From NCBI GenBank assembly GCA_029560875.1, contig JAKQKB010000235.1, forward strand, positions 1 to 64,000: DNA of 64,000 nt, in the 5' to 3' direction. How positions within the stretch are numbered: position 1 is the first letter of the stretch; the number at the start of each line of letters is the position of its first letter. The notes under the pieces were generated by a model. The model did no database searches. It saw nothing but the letters and a program-made list of their open reading frames with translations, and had not been told where the DNA came from. This document shows, in pieces, positions 7,295 to 14,695 of the stretch. This stretch comes from Bacteroidota bacterium. Lineage in GTDB: Bacteria > Bacteroidota > Bacteroidia > Bacteroidales > Tenuifilaceae. Both the position numbers and the translations under genes were made by a program.

Positions 7295-8101
7295 TCACTT
7301 GTCACTCTTTTTCAGCATAATAAACCCTCCAAATCGTCCCCTATCGCCAGCGCGAGCCGAGAAGAATTCGGAATTATTGCACTTCGTGCAAACTTTGGCT
7401 ACTTCAATATTCTCAGGCTTTACACCCTGTTCAATTAGTGCACTAATGTTTGCCTCCCAAAGGTTCAATACTGGCTTTGTGTATTTAGGGTTTTGAATAA
7501 GAAGTTTATCTGTATTAATAAAGGATTCCTTTGCTTGTTCAGCCACTTCGTGTCCAACCTCATAGCAGCACGGCCCAATGGATGGACCAATACCTATTAT
7601 GATATCTTCGGGGTTGGAGTTGTATAGTTTTTTATATGATTTTATTACTTCGCCTGCAATTTTTGCTACTGTTCCTTTCCAGCCAGCGTGTGCACTAGCA
7701 ATAACATTTTTATTGGGGTCGTAGAAAAGGATTGGAACACAATCGGCCGCCTGTGCAACAATGCAAATATTTGAATGATGCGTAATCATTGCATCGGAGC
7801 AGGGTAGGGAGGAGGCTCTGTTGAAAGCACCCAGCCCTCGTTTTTCAGGACTAATGAACTCTACAATATTGCCGTGTACTTGCTCCGCAAATACATACGA
7901 ATCGGGTTTAAAGTTGAATTGTGCTGCAAGAATTTCTCGGTTTACGTTAACACCTGCTTCATCTAGGTATTCGTTCATTCCAATTGTAAATCTATTACTT
8001 CCGTTATGATTTCGGGTCGAAATGAAATGGGTTATTCTGTCCGAGAACTTGCTTAGGTTCTCGAATTGGTAATAAGGTGTTTGGGCATCAACGTAAATCA
8101 T
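7295..8101 (-). CDS. pgeF: Peptidoglycan editing factor PgeF (YfiH/laccase-domain family)
   Basis: A 268-residue cytoplasmic protein of the DUF152 family. Family members are reported as multicopper-like oxidases or purine nucleoside phosphorylases. The E. coli homologue removes wrong L-Ser from peptidoglycan precursors. Zinc/copper-site motifs are present: QAADCVPILFYD, the HAGWKGT His motif, GPSIGPCCYEVG with its Cys, and the C-terminal CTKCNNSEFFSARAGDRGRFGG. Length is normal. It is a single gene on the minus strand and its end is 290 bases from the second toxin-antitoxin pair. I chose the ATG giving MIYVDAQTPYYQFENL, which matches the usual family start. Confidence 0.92.
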   Translation of the reverse strand: MIYVDAQTPYYQFENLSKFSDRITHFISTRNHNGSNRFTIGMNEYLDEAGVNVNREILAAQFNFKPDSYVFAEQVHGNIVEFISPEKRGLGAFNRASSLPCSDAMITHHSNICIVAQAADCVPILFYDPNKNVIASAHAGWKGTVAKIAGEVIKSYKKLYNSNPEDIIIGIGPSIGPCCYEVGHEVAEQAKESFINTDKLLIQNPKYTKPVLNLWEANISALIEQGVKPENIEVAKVCTKCNNSEFFSARAGDRGRFGGFIMLKKSDK

Positions 8102-8158
8102 CTTATAATTTTTGAATCAATGTTGTTTAGTTAAGGAGATTGCCTGTGGCGAACTCAA

Positions 8159-8244
8159 AAGTGAGATTCCGCATCAAGTGCGGAATGACAAGGGATGTCC
8201 TTAACCCTTCAACTGTCATTCCTGCGAAGGCAGGAATCTCAAAC
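8159..8244. repeat. Nested inverted-repeat intergenic element
   Basis: The 8102-8476 gap contains two hairpins, ATTCCGCA-TCAAG-TGCGGAAT and ATTCCTGC-GAAG-GCAGGAAT. Their outer flanks also pair with each other: TGAGATTCC on the left with GGAATCTCA on the right, and GGAATGACA with TGTCATTCC inside. This looks like a dispersed intergenic repeat, not a gene. Confidence 0.65.
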
Positions 8245-8413
8245 TAGTCAGTATAAAAGTCTTAACTATCCAGCATCGATTTTTGAACTGCAAATGAACA
8301 TCAAAGATTTCAAATATCAAAAGTTATATCATAAAAGATTTAATTTTTAATATTCAGTTTATCAGTGTGTTATGGAATAATTATCCTGTTTTTAAAAATT
8401 ATATATTAAAATA

Positions 8414-8445
8414 ATTGACATATATAAGATAATTATATATATTTG
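8414..8445 (+). promoter_or_regulatory. Promoter of the padR operon
   Basis: TATATTTG at 8438-8445 fits the -7 consensus TAnnTTTG, and TTGA at 8414-8417 is a partial -33 element 20 bases away. Transcription would begin near 8452, upstream of the ATG at 8477. The surrounding sequence is extremely AT-rich. PadR proteins commonly repress their own operon, so an operator is likely here, but no clear dyad stands out. Confidence 0.5.
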
Positions 8446-8476
8446 TTTCATTGATAAATTGAAAAAACATGCAAAT

Positions 8477-8830
8477 ATGATTCAGAACAACTTAATTAAA
8501 GGAACGTTAAACCCAATCATCCTTAAACTTTTATCGGAGAATAAGCGGATGTACGGGTACGAGATTACGCAAAAAGTAAAAGAGTTGACCAATGGTAAAA
8601 TTGAGTTGACCTTTGGTGCACTTTATCCAATTCTGCATAAGTTGGAGCAGGAGGGAGTTGTTAGAACAGAATCGGAGGTGATTAATAACCGAAACAGAAT
8701 TTACTACTCGCTTACCGAAACAGGTAAAAACACTGCAAAGGAGAGGATTGAGGAATTGGAGGATTTTGTGAATACCATAAAGGCTTTGCTTCAACCTAAT
8801 ATGGGATTACAGTATGTACACGTTAAGTAA
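8477..8830 (+). CDS. PadR family transcriptional regulator
   Basis: A 117-residue winged-helix regulator. IQNNLIKGTLNPIILKLL followed by MYGYEITQKVKELT is the classic PadR opening. LTFGALYPILHKLEQEGVV is the recognition helix and wing, with NNRNRIYYSLTETGK after it. A TTG six codons upstream (8459) also keeps the frame; I chose the ATG because it fits the family start. Its last 17 bases overlap the next gene, so the two are translationally linked. PadR genes are often paired with HAAS-domain membrane proteins, and that is what follows here. The ligand and targets are unknown. Confidence 0.92.
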   Translation: MIQNNLIKGTLNPIILKLLSENKRMYGYEITQKVKELTNGKIELTFGALYPILHKLEQEGVVRTESEVINNRNRIYYSLTETGKNTAKERIEELEDFVNTIKALLQPNMGLQYVHVK

Positions 8831-10262
8831 GTGTCAGGTTCAGCAAATTGCTGATGATGTTGAGAATGCGAGGATTACTTTTTCACATCTGTGCGACGAT
8901 TTGATTGACCACATCTGCTGCGAGGTGGAGAACGAAATGTACGAAGGCAAAAGTTTTGATGAGGCCTATGAGATTGTGAAACAACAAACCGGAATCAAAA
9001 CTCTGCAAAAGATTCAGGAAAATACACAGTATTTAATCGATAAAAACTACCGAATTATGAAAATGACAATGAAAATTGCCGGTAATGTGTCGCTTGCATT
9101 GCTGGCATTGGCTACCCTGATGAAAATTCTTCATTTACCGGGTGCAAGTATTTTACTTCTGTTGGGATTTGTGATTTTGGGATTAGTTTTTTTCCCTTCG
9201 GCACTCTATACAAACTATAGAGATTTAGAGGGGCGAAAATCACTAGCACTTCATCTTTCCATATTTATTGGTGGATTGCTGTTTATGTTTGGGGTTTTAT
9301 TTAAGGTACTTCATTGGCCTGGCGCGGGTATGTTGCTAATTATAGGCTGGGTTTTTATTCTGTTTATTTTTCTGCCATTGCTACTTGTTAAGAAGTATCG
9401 CCAATCGGAAACTGCCAAGGATAAATGGATTGTTACTTTGGGTGTTGTTGGTTTGATAATTTTTGAGCTCTCAACAATGTTCAAACTTTTTCATTGGCCG
9501 GGTGCTGCAGTATTAATGATTCTTGGTTCAATTATACTAGTATCGGTGTTTCTACCTTTATTCACTTACTCAAAATTTAAGCAGTTAAAGCAAATTACTG
9601 GCGAGTATATTTTTTTGATAATAGGAACGATGTTTTTTATTCTGTTCAGCGTTTTACTAGCACTTAATGCTTCGAAAGATACCCTAGGAACGCTGGTGAG
9701 CGATGCCAAAAGTTCTGCTGCCATTGTTAATTACCTAGAAGCGAAGAATCAAAAGTTTTACGGCGATTTTGCCAATGCTTCCGATAGTGTTAAGGTTAAA
9801 TATAGTAAACAGGTTGATTTAATTAAGAAGGAAACCCAGAGCTTAGTTTACTTAATAGACAGCATAAAGGTTGAAATAATTGCACTTGCCGAAGGTGTTG
9901 ATAAATCTGCATCAAAACAACTCCTCGGCGACGTAACCCTGATAGGGAATAAGTCGAGCATCGATGCTGTTAGTAAGATAATGACTGGCGAAAAGGGTGC
10001 AGGAGTTTTGCTTAAAAATCAAATCAACCAGTACAAGATAGCTTTGGTTAATGCTTTTCCCGATAATACTAATTTAGCCAATAACATTTCCATTCTTCTG
10101 AATACAAACGCAATTAACGATGGTTCAGCGGTACTAAGTTGGGAGCAAATCAACTTTGATAATCAGATTACAATTGGCGCATTGGCTGTTCTTTCAGATT
10201 TGAAGAAAAGTGTAAGGCTTGTTGAATCGCAAGCCATTGTTATAGTAGGTTTCAATAAGTAA
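8814..10262 (+). CDS. Membrane protein with HAAS-like N-terminus and three GldL-like LHxPGA units
   Basis: A 482-residue protein overlapping padR by 17 bases. Residues 1-60 (LCDDLIDHICCEVENEMYEG, then SFDEAYEIVKQQTG) resemble the HAAS/DUF1700 module that accompanies PadR regulators. Three membrane units then repeat with exact 60-residue spacing: MKILHLPGA (PG near 110), FKVLHWPGA (near 170) and FKLFHWPGA (near 230). Each is followed by a hydrophobic helix ending FFPSALY, FLPLLLV or FLPLFTY. The LHWPGA signature is also found in GldL of the gliding/T9SS motor, though this is not GldL. A final membrane helix leads to a helical domain of about 190 residues, probably on the other side of the membrane. 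Function is unknown. Confidence 0.75.
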   Translation: MYTLSKCQVQQIADDVENARITFSHLCDDLIDHICCEVENEMYEGKSFDEAYEIVKQQTGIKTLQKIQENTQYLIDKNYRIMKMTMKIAGNVSLALLALATLMKILHLPGASILLLLGFVILGLVFFPSALYTNYRDLEGRKSLALHLSIFIGGLLFMFGVLFKVLHWPGAGMLLIIGWVFILFIFLPLLLVKKYRQSETAKDKWIVTLGVVGLIIFELSTMFKLFHWPGAAVLMILGSIILVSVFLPLFTYSKFKQLKQITGEYIFLIIGTMFFILFSVLLALNASKDTLGTLVSDAKSSAAIVNYLEAKNQKFYGDFANASDSVKVKYSKQVDLIKKETQSLVYLIDSIKVEIIALAEGVDKSASKQLLGDVTLIGNKSSIDAVSKIMTGEKGAGVLLKNQINQYKIALVNAFPDNTNLANNISILLNTNAINDGSAVLSWEQINFDNQITIGALAVLSDLKKSVRLVESQAIVIVGFNK

Positions 10263-10287
10263 GTTCAATAACCTAAAATCTAGCAAA

Positions 10288-11229
10288 ATGAAAAAGTTCA
10301 TCTATATATCAGGAATAGTGAGTGCAAATCTTATGTTGTTTGGTTCGCTATTAAAAGTATTGCATATGCCTGGAGCATCAATTCTGCTTTTACTATCAGT
10401 TTTTATGTTCTGTTTTATCTTTCTTCCAATGGCTTTGTATAATAACTATGTAAATCAGGATGAGAAGAAGAGTGCTTGGCTTTACATTGTTACATTCATT
10501 GTTTTCTTCGTATGTATTCTAGGAGCGTTATTTAAGATAATGCATTGGCCAGGAGCCTCCGTTTTCTTAGTTCTTGGAATTCTATCCCCATTTGTGCTGT
10601 TTTTGCCTGTTTATCTTTACCAAACTAGGAAGCCAAAGAGCAAATCGGTTAAGAATAATTTAGCAGTAATGTTTGGTTTAACCTTTTTGGCTGTATTTAA
10701 CGTTTTCCTAGCCGTAAATGTTAGCTCTAATGTGCTTAATAGCGTTGCGTTGGTGGGATATAATCAGGAAGAGTTTGTTAAATCATTGGGTAACAAAAGT
10801 GATGTTTCAACCAAAAGTAGTATAAAACTCAAGGCTTTGGAAATATCGAATTATATAGAAAAGTTAAAGCAGGAGGCAGCTAGTGAAGGCTTAGCAGATA
10901 ACGAGCGAAAAGTGTCCAACTACAGCGCATTAAGCATTGCTGATAAGGGAGCACCTGCTATATCGATATTTGTGAAGAAAGATGCCAATACGAAAAGCCA
11001 AGTGGAGGTTCTTAAAATTCAAATGGATGAGTTTTCGGATATGATTCTAAACAGTGAAAGAATAAGTCCAGAGTTGAAGGAATTAACAAATACCCTGCTT
11101 GTGTTCAATGAGGACGCTCAACTTTGGATTACCAAAGAGTTTCCAATCTATCAGAAGGTTTATGTTTACAATGCACTATGTCGCATACAGAGCAATGTGC
11201 TGTTTGTAGGTTTGGAATGCGCAAATTAA
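10288..11229 (+). CDS. Membrane protein with two GldL-like LHxPGA units
   Basis: A 313-residue paralogue of the second half of the preceding protein, 25 bases downstream and probably in the same operon. It lacks the HAAS-like part and has two 60-residue membrane units, LLKVLHMPGA (near 30) and LFKIMHWPGA (near 90). They are followed by a membrane helix ending in VFLAVNVSSN, which corresponds to VLLALNAS in the partner, and then an extramembrane helical domain of about 160 residues. The shared architecture suggests that the two proteins arose by duplication and act together. The regulator upstream suggests that their level is controlled, but no process can be named. Confidence 0.72.
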   Translation: MKKFIYISGIVSANLMLFGSLLKVLHMPGASILLLLSVFMFCFIFLPMALYNNYVNQDEKKSAWLYIVTFIVFFVCILGALFKIMHWPGASVFLVLGILSPFVLFLPVYLYQTRKPKSKSVKNNLAVMFGLTFLAVFNVFLAVNVSSNVLNSVALVGYNQEEFVKSLGNKSDVSTKSSIKLKALEISNYIEKLKQEAASEGLADNERKVSNYSALSIADKGAPAISIFVKKDANTKSQVEVLKIQMDEFSDMILNSERISPELKELTNTLLVFNEDAQLWITKEFPIYQKVYVYNALCRIQSNVLFVGLECAN

Positions 11230-11250
11230 TTAAGCGGAGTATAATGTAAC

Positions 11251-11357
11251 TGTCATTCTGAGCGCAGCGAAGAATCTCTTTATGTAGAAATCAGATTCCT
11301 CACTGTGCTCGGAACCGATCCGCCAATTGCCGGAGAGCTCAGCCGTAGGCAATGACA
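11251..11357. repeat. Dispersed TGTCATTC...AATGACA element
   Basis: A 107-base element ending in inverted TGTCATT and AATGACA, in the gap between two convergent transcription units. Its right half (GCTCGGAACCGATCCGCCAA and on to GCAATGACA) is clearly related to 25866-25957. No coding potential. This looks like a non-autonomous intergenic repeat family. Confidence 0.65.
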
Positions 11358-11394
11358 ATTAATATTTATAAACAGTTTTATTGGTTAAGAAATC

Positions 11395-12150
11395 TTACCT
11401 CTCCAACCACTCCTTAAACCCCGATACGCGCTCGCGGCTTACAATTATATCCTCGTCAGTTTTTACGGTTGGAACAATTTTTAGGCGACTGTTGGAGTAA
11501 GCCACAATATCGCGAATGGAGTTTATTCCAATAATACAGCTGCGGTTAACGCGGTAAAATTCCGATGGATTTACAACCAGTTCAATTTGGTCGAGTGTTT
11601 GGTCAATGGCGTAGTCGCGCCCCTCGGTGTTGCGTATGAAAGTAGATTTTTCCATGCTATGAAAAAAGGCAATATCGCTGCAGTTAATCATCTTAAGGTG
11701 CTCGCCAACCTTTACCAAAAACCTGGATTTATAGTTGTTGCTTAGCTGGTTTATCAGCGTTGTAATTTGGCTTGAATCAATGGTTGTAGCGGTGTTTCTG
11801 GTGTTTTCAAATTTATCGATAGCCGTTTTTAGCTCATTCTCATTCACTGGCTTAAGCAGATAATCGATACTGTTAACCTTGAAAGCCTTAAGCGCATACT
11901 CGTTATATGCAGTGGTGAATATTACCGGAAAATCGATTTTCACCTGCTCAAAAATCTCGAAGCTAATGCCATCGGCCAGCTGAATATCGAAAAAAGCAAG
12001 TTGAGGATGAGGATTCTGTTTCAGCCATTTAACTGCCGATGATACAGAATCAAACACTGCAAGTAAATTGTAATCTGGTCGAATGGAATTGACCATTTTA
12101 GCAAGGCTATCTGCTGTTAAGCGCTCATCTTCAACAATTAAATACTTCAT
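11395..12150 (-). CDS. LytTR family response regulator
   Basis: A 251-residue cytoplasmic two-component regulator. The receiver domain (about 1-120) has the acidic pair VEDE, the phospho-acceptor Asp in FFDIQLADG, TTAYNEYALKAF and the lysine in DYLLKPV. The LytTR DNA-binding domain (about 145-251) includes FYRVNRSCIIGINSI, a typical core. It is the last gene of a tight block, kinase (12735-13775) to methyltransferase-like gene (12166-12723) to this gene, with gaps of 11 and 15 bases. It is presumably phosphorylated by that kinase. Direct targets are unknown; the TonB receptor block upstream is a reasonable candidate. Confidence 0.93.
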   Translation of the reverse strand: MKYLIVEDERLTADSLAKMVNSIRPDYNLLAVFDSVSSAVKWLKQNPHPQLAFFDIQLADGISFEIFEQVKIDFPVIFTTAYNEYALKAFKVNSIDYLLKPVNENELKTAIDKFENTRNTATTIDSSQITTLINQLSNNYKSRFLVKVGEHLKMINCSDIAFFHSMEKSTFIRNTEGRDYAIDQTLDQIELVVNPSEFYRVNRSCIIGINSIRDIVAYSNSRLKIVPTVKTDEDIIVSRERVSGFKEWLER

Positions 12151-12165
12151 TGGTTAGAACTATTT

Positions 12166-12723
12166 TTAAATTAATCCTGGAATTAGTTTCTTAGTGTTCT
12201 TCTTGTAATTTGAATACTCATCTCCAAATTCTGTGAGTAGAATTTCCTCTTCAACCTTAATTCTGTAGAGAATAGCAAGAAACATTGGAATTGTAATGAT
12301 CAAAATAGAGATATAACTATTCATACTAACAGAGAACCCAAACATTATAAACAAGAGTCCAAAATAACTGGGGTGACGAACATACTTGTAAACCCCATCG
12401 GTTTTAAGTTTATGGTTGTTTGCAATGGCCACATTAACTGTAAAAGCACTACTTAGCTGAATGATTGAAATCCAACGAATAGTTGCACCTAAAAGAATTA
12501 TAGTGACTCCAGCAAAAGCAACGACATAATTAAAGAGGGTCCAGATTCTATAGTTTGCAAAAGTAAATCCGAATGTAAAGCATAGGGTGATGATTACCCA
12601 AAGTAAAACTAAAGAACCTTTGTCGTTTTTACGCTTCGAATCAATTTTTTTTGAACGTTTAACAAGCATCAAGGCAAATTCTGAAAGAAAAAATAGTATC
12701 GATAGTAATATTAAGTATTTCAT
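12166..12723 (-). CDS. Isoprenylcysteine carboxyl methyltransferase (ICMT)-like membrane protein
   Basis: A 185-residue polytopic membrane protein. The C-terminal half carries the PEMT/ICMT S-adenosylmethionine-site pattern: DGVYKYVRHPSYFGLLFIMF, then a VEEEILLTEFGDEYSNYKKN stretch and LIPGLI at the end. Four or five hydrophobic segments are visible. Bacterial relatives methylate small lipids or lipid-like substrates, but most have no known substrate. It sits between the histidine kinase and its response regulator with gaps of 11 and 15 bases. This is an unusual insertion in a two-component operon and hints at a role in the signal pathway or its output. Confidence 0.85.
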   Translation of the reverse strand: MKYLILLSILFFLSEFALMLVKRSKKIDSKRKNDKGSLVLLWVIITLCFTFGFTFANYRIWTLFNYVVAFAGVTIILLGATIRWISIIQLSSAFTVNVAIANNHKLKTDGVYKYVRHPSYFGLLFIMFGFSVSMNSYISILIITIPMFLAILYRIKVEEEILLTEFGDEYSNYKKNTKKLIPGLI

Positions 12724-12734
12724 TTTTCTTTGTA

Positions 12735-13775
12735 TTAAGAAATGGATTTAACAATAGGAATTTTTACTGTAAAGTAATTCTCATCCTGATCAATTTCCAT
12801 AGGATGTTGAGAAATGTACTCGTATCTTTTGCTAATAGTTTCGAGCCCTATTCCGTTTGAGTCCTGAATAATTCTACGTTTTTGTAGGTTGTTTTGAACT
12901 ACTATAAAATTGTTTTCCCTCCATAGTTTTACAGTTAGAGGTTTTTCCTCTGATATTATGTTATGCTTAAAGCAATTTTCCAAAAGGGTTTGAAGGGAGA
13001 GAGGAATGATGAAGCCCGAAAAGTCAGTAATATCGATATGTATTTTTAAACTCTCCCCGTGGCGCATTTGGTGAAGATTGATGTAAGATTTTATAAACCG
13101 TATTTCTTCGTCCAAGGGAACCAATTCCTTATCTTTTTGGTCGAGCACGTAACGGTAAATATTAGAAAATTGTTGAATGAAAAGCTTTGCTTTTGCCGTA
13201 TCGGTATCGACCAATGAGCTTAGTACGCTTAAACTATTGAAAAGAAAGTGTGGATTAACTTGACTTTTAAGTGCGTCGTAGCGTAATTGAATGGCTTCTT
13301 GCTTCAATTTTTCCTCATTTATTGCCGATATTCGCCACCATTTAAAGAAATAGGCTAGGTAAAAGCTAGTGGTAATGACTAATGAGATTAAAAAAGTAAT
13401 AACCATTTGCGAAATCCAACGTCCTAGATTATCGAAAATATTTATATTGAAAACGAAGTGTAAAAAGAGATAATTAATTGTAATAATGGCAAGAACAGTG
13501 TAAATAACCGAAAATATAGAGTTTAAAGTAAAAGTAAGTTTAGGATTTTTTTTCCATGGGAAATACAAATTTCCTAGCCATCCAATAAACTGATTTCCTT
13601 TCCAAAGAGAATAACCTATAGAGAAACCATACAGAAGATTTTTATATGCCGTGCTAAAATTTGTAAATAAGTAATTGCCTGCAAAAATGTAAGTTATTAA
13701 TGCACTAAAAAAAAGTGTTATTAAAACATCTTTGCATTCGCGAAGTGATATGCGAATAATTTCCTTTGAGTTCAT
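12735..13775 (-). CDS. LytS/YehU-type sensor histidine kinase
   Basis: A 346-residue membrane kinase with about four N-terminal membrane segments (to about residue 155) and no obvious periplasmic sensor domain. The cytoplasmic part holds the His_kinase motif, ALKSQVNPHFLFNSLSVLS with the phospho-accepting His, then LPLDEEIRFIKSYINLHQMR-like sequence and the ATP-binding LLENCFKHN (N box) and GIGLETISKRYEYI (G box). The signal is probably sensed in the membrane or through a partner. The TPR-like protein and TonB receptor encoded upstream on the same strand are candidates. Confidence 0.92.
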   Translation of the reverse strand: MNSKEIIRISLRECKDVLITLFFSALITYIFAGNYLFTNFSTAYKNLLYGFSIGYSLWKGNQFIGWLGNLYFPWKKNPKLTFTLNSIFSVIYTVLAIITINYLFLHFVFNINIFDNLGRWISQMVITFLISLVITTSFYLAYFFKWWRISAINEEKLKQEAIQLRYDALKSQVNPHFLFNSLSVLSSLVDTDTAKAKLFIQQFSNIYRYVLDQKDKELVPLDEEIRFIKSYINLHQMRHGESLKIHIDITDFSGFIIPLSLQTLLENCFKHNIISEEKPLTVKLWRENNFIVVQNNLQKRRIIQDSNGIGLETISKRYEYISQHPMEIDQDENYFTVKIPIVKSIS

Positions 13776-13809
13776 CTTAAGGTTTTTAAATAATTATAAC
13801 TTTTTTAAT

Positions 13810-13838
13810 CCCCTAAAGGGTTTCTAACCCTTTAGGGG
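13810..13838. terminator. Strong hairpin between the TPR-like gene and the kinase
   Basis: Perfect 13-base stem CCCCTAAAGGGTT (13810-13822) and AACCCTTTAGGGG (13826-13838) with a three-base loop. On the minus strand it is followed by an A-rich, not U-rich, stretch, so factor-independent termination would be inefficient. It could attenuate or stabilise a transcript running from the TPR-like gene into the kinase operon. Confidence 0.5.
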
Positions 13839-13875
13839 TAATATTGCCTATCAATAATACGATTTATGGCTAAAG

Positions 13876-14523
13876 TTAACTATTTTCCTTTAAGCAGGCA
13901 TCAATCATGCGTTGATTCGATTTTGAACCCCATTTAGGAGCAATGCCAGTTTTTCCGTTTTCACTTTCGAACAATCCCTTTGCCTCTTGAAATTTTGGTA
14001 GTGCATTTTTACTCCCACCACCAAACATTTTTGGGGTGTAGAAAATATTCTGACCTAGTAGGAATAGTGCTCTTGGATTTTTTGGATTTTCTTTTACAGC
14101 ATTTTCAAGTATTTCGGATGCTTTTTGTGAGTAGGTCATGCCACGCATTGCGTTAACTTGAATTCTACCCTGATAAAGAAAACCCTGTATTGCATAAAGT
14201 TCCGACTTATCGCCATTTACCTCTAGTGCTTTATCAATACTTTTTTGTGCTATATCCAACAAAGCATCTTTCTTGTCACCATCCTTTTCCCTGAAGCTTA
14301 GGTTAATGTTCAAGAATGCATGGTAGTAAAACGGCTCCCATTTTGTAGTTTCGGTGGTTGCAATTCTCTCAAATCTGCTTGCTACTGTTTGTAGGTCAGT
14401 TGTTGTTTTAGCGCTATCGTACATTGTGAGAGTTTCAAGCATAGCGTTTTCAAAACTTGGTTGTTGTGCCATTGCAGTTCCTAATACCATTAGAATTGCT
14501 GCTGTTAAAATTGTACTTTTCAT
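13876..14523 (-). CDS. Periplasmic TPR-like protein
   Basis: A 215-residue secreted protein with a signal peptide (LTAAILMVLGTAMAQ) and helical repeats resembling tetratricopeptide units. Visible hairpins include YHAFLNINLSFREKDGDKKD, SIDKALEVNGDKSELYAIQG and ASEILENAVKENPKNPRALF. A GGGSKNALPKFQEAKGLFES segment lies near the end. It sits between the TonB receptor gene (172 bases upstream) and the histidine kinase (about 100 bases downstream), all on the minus strand. A link between receptor and kinase is possible but unproven. It is not recognisable as a named family. Confidence 0.7.
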   Translation of the reverse strand: MKSTILTAAILMVLGTAMAQQPSFENAMLETLTMYDSAKTTTDLQTVASRFERIATTETTKWEPFYYHAFLNINLSFREKDGDKKDALLDIAQKSIDKALEVNGDKSELYAIQGFLYQGRIQVNAMRGMTYSQKASEILENAVKENPKNPRALFLLGQNIFYTPKMFGGGSKNALPKFQEAKGLFESENGKTGIAPKWGSKSNQRMIDACLKENS

Positions 14524-14527
14524 TTTT

Positions 14528-14600
14528 GTTGAGTGATTAAGTGATTATGTTATTGAGTAATTGAGTTGTTAAGTGATTGAGTAATTTAGTTAATGGATTA
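14528..14600. repeat. Degenerate short repeats between receptor and TPR gene
   Basis: Irregular copies of GTGATTAAG, TTATTGAGTAATTGAG and AAGTGATTGAG fill the gap between the TonB receptor and the TPR-like gene. It is low-complexity, possibly slippage-prone sequence with no ORF. Confidence 0.45.
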
Positions 14601-14695
14601 TCTGGTGGTTTATTGATTAAACTGCTGGTTAATTGACCTAATAACTTATTCTCTTAATGACTGATTAACCCGCTAACTAGTAGTATTATCTAAGA

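Noticed and set aside
7223-7496. Plus-strand frames opposite the pgeF 3' end
   Set aside because: They overlap the coding end of pgeF on the other strand and show no domain.
8459-8476. TTG start six codons above the PadR ATG
   Set aside because: The PadR family start fits the ATG at 8477, and the added residues (KKHANM) match nothing.
8814-11229. The LHxPGA proteins as genuine gldL
   Set aside because: GldL has one such motif and sits in a gldKLMN operon. Here there are repeats, a HAAS-like start and a PadR neighbour.
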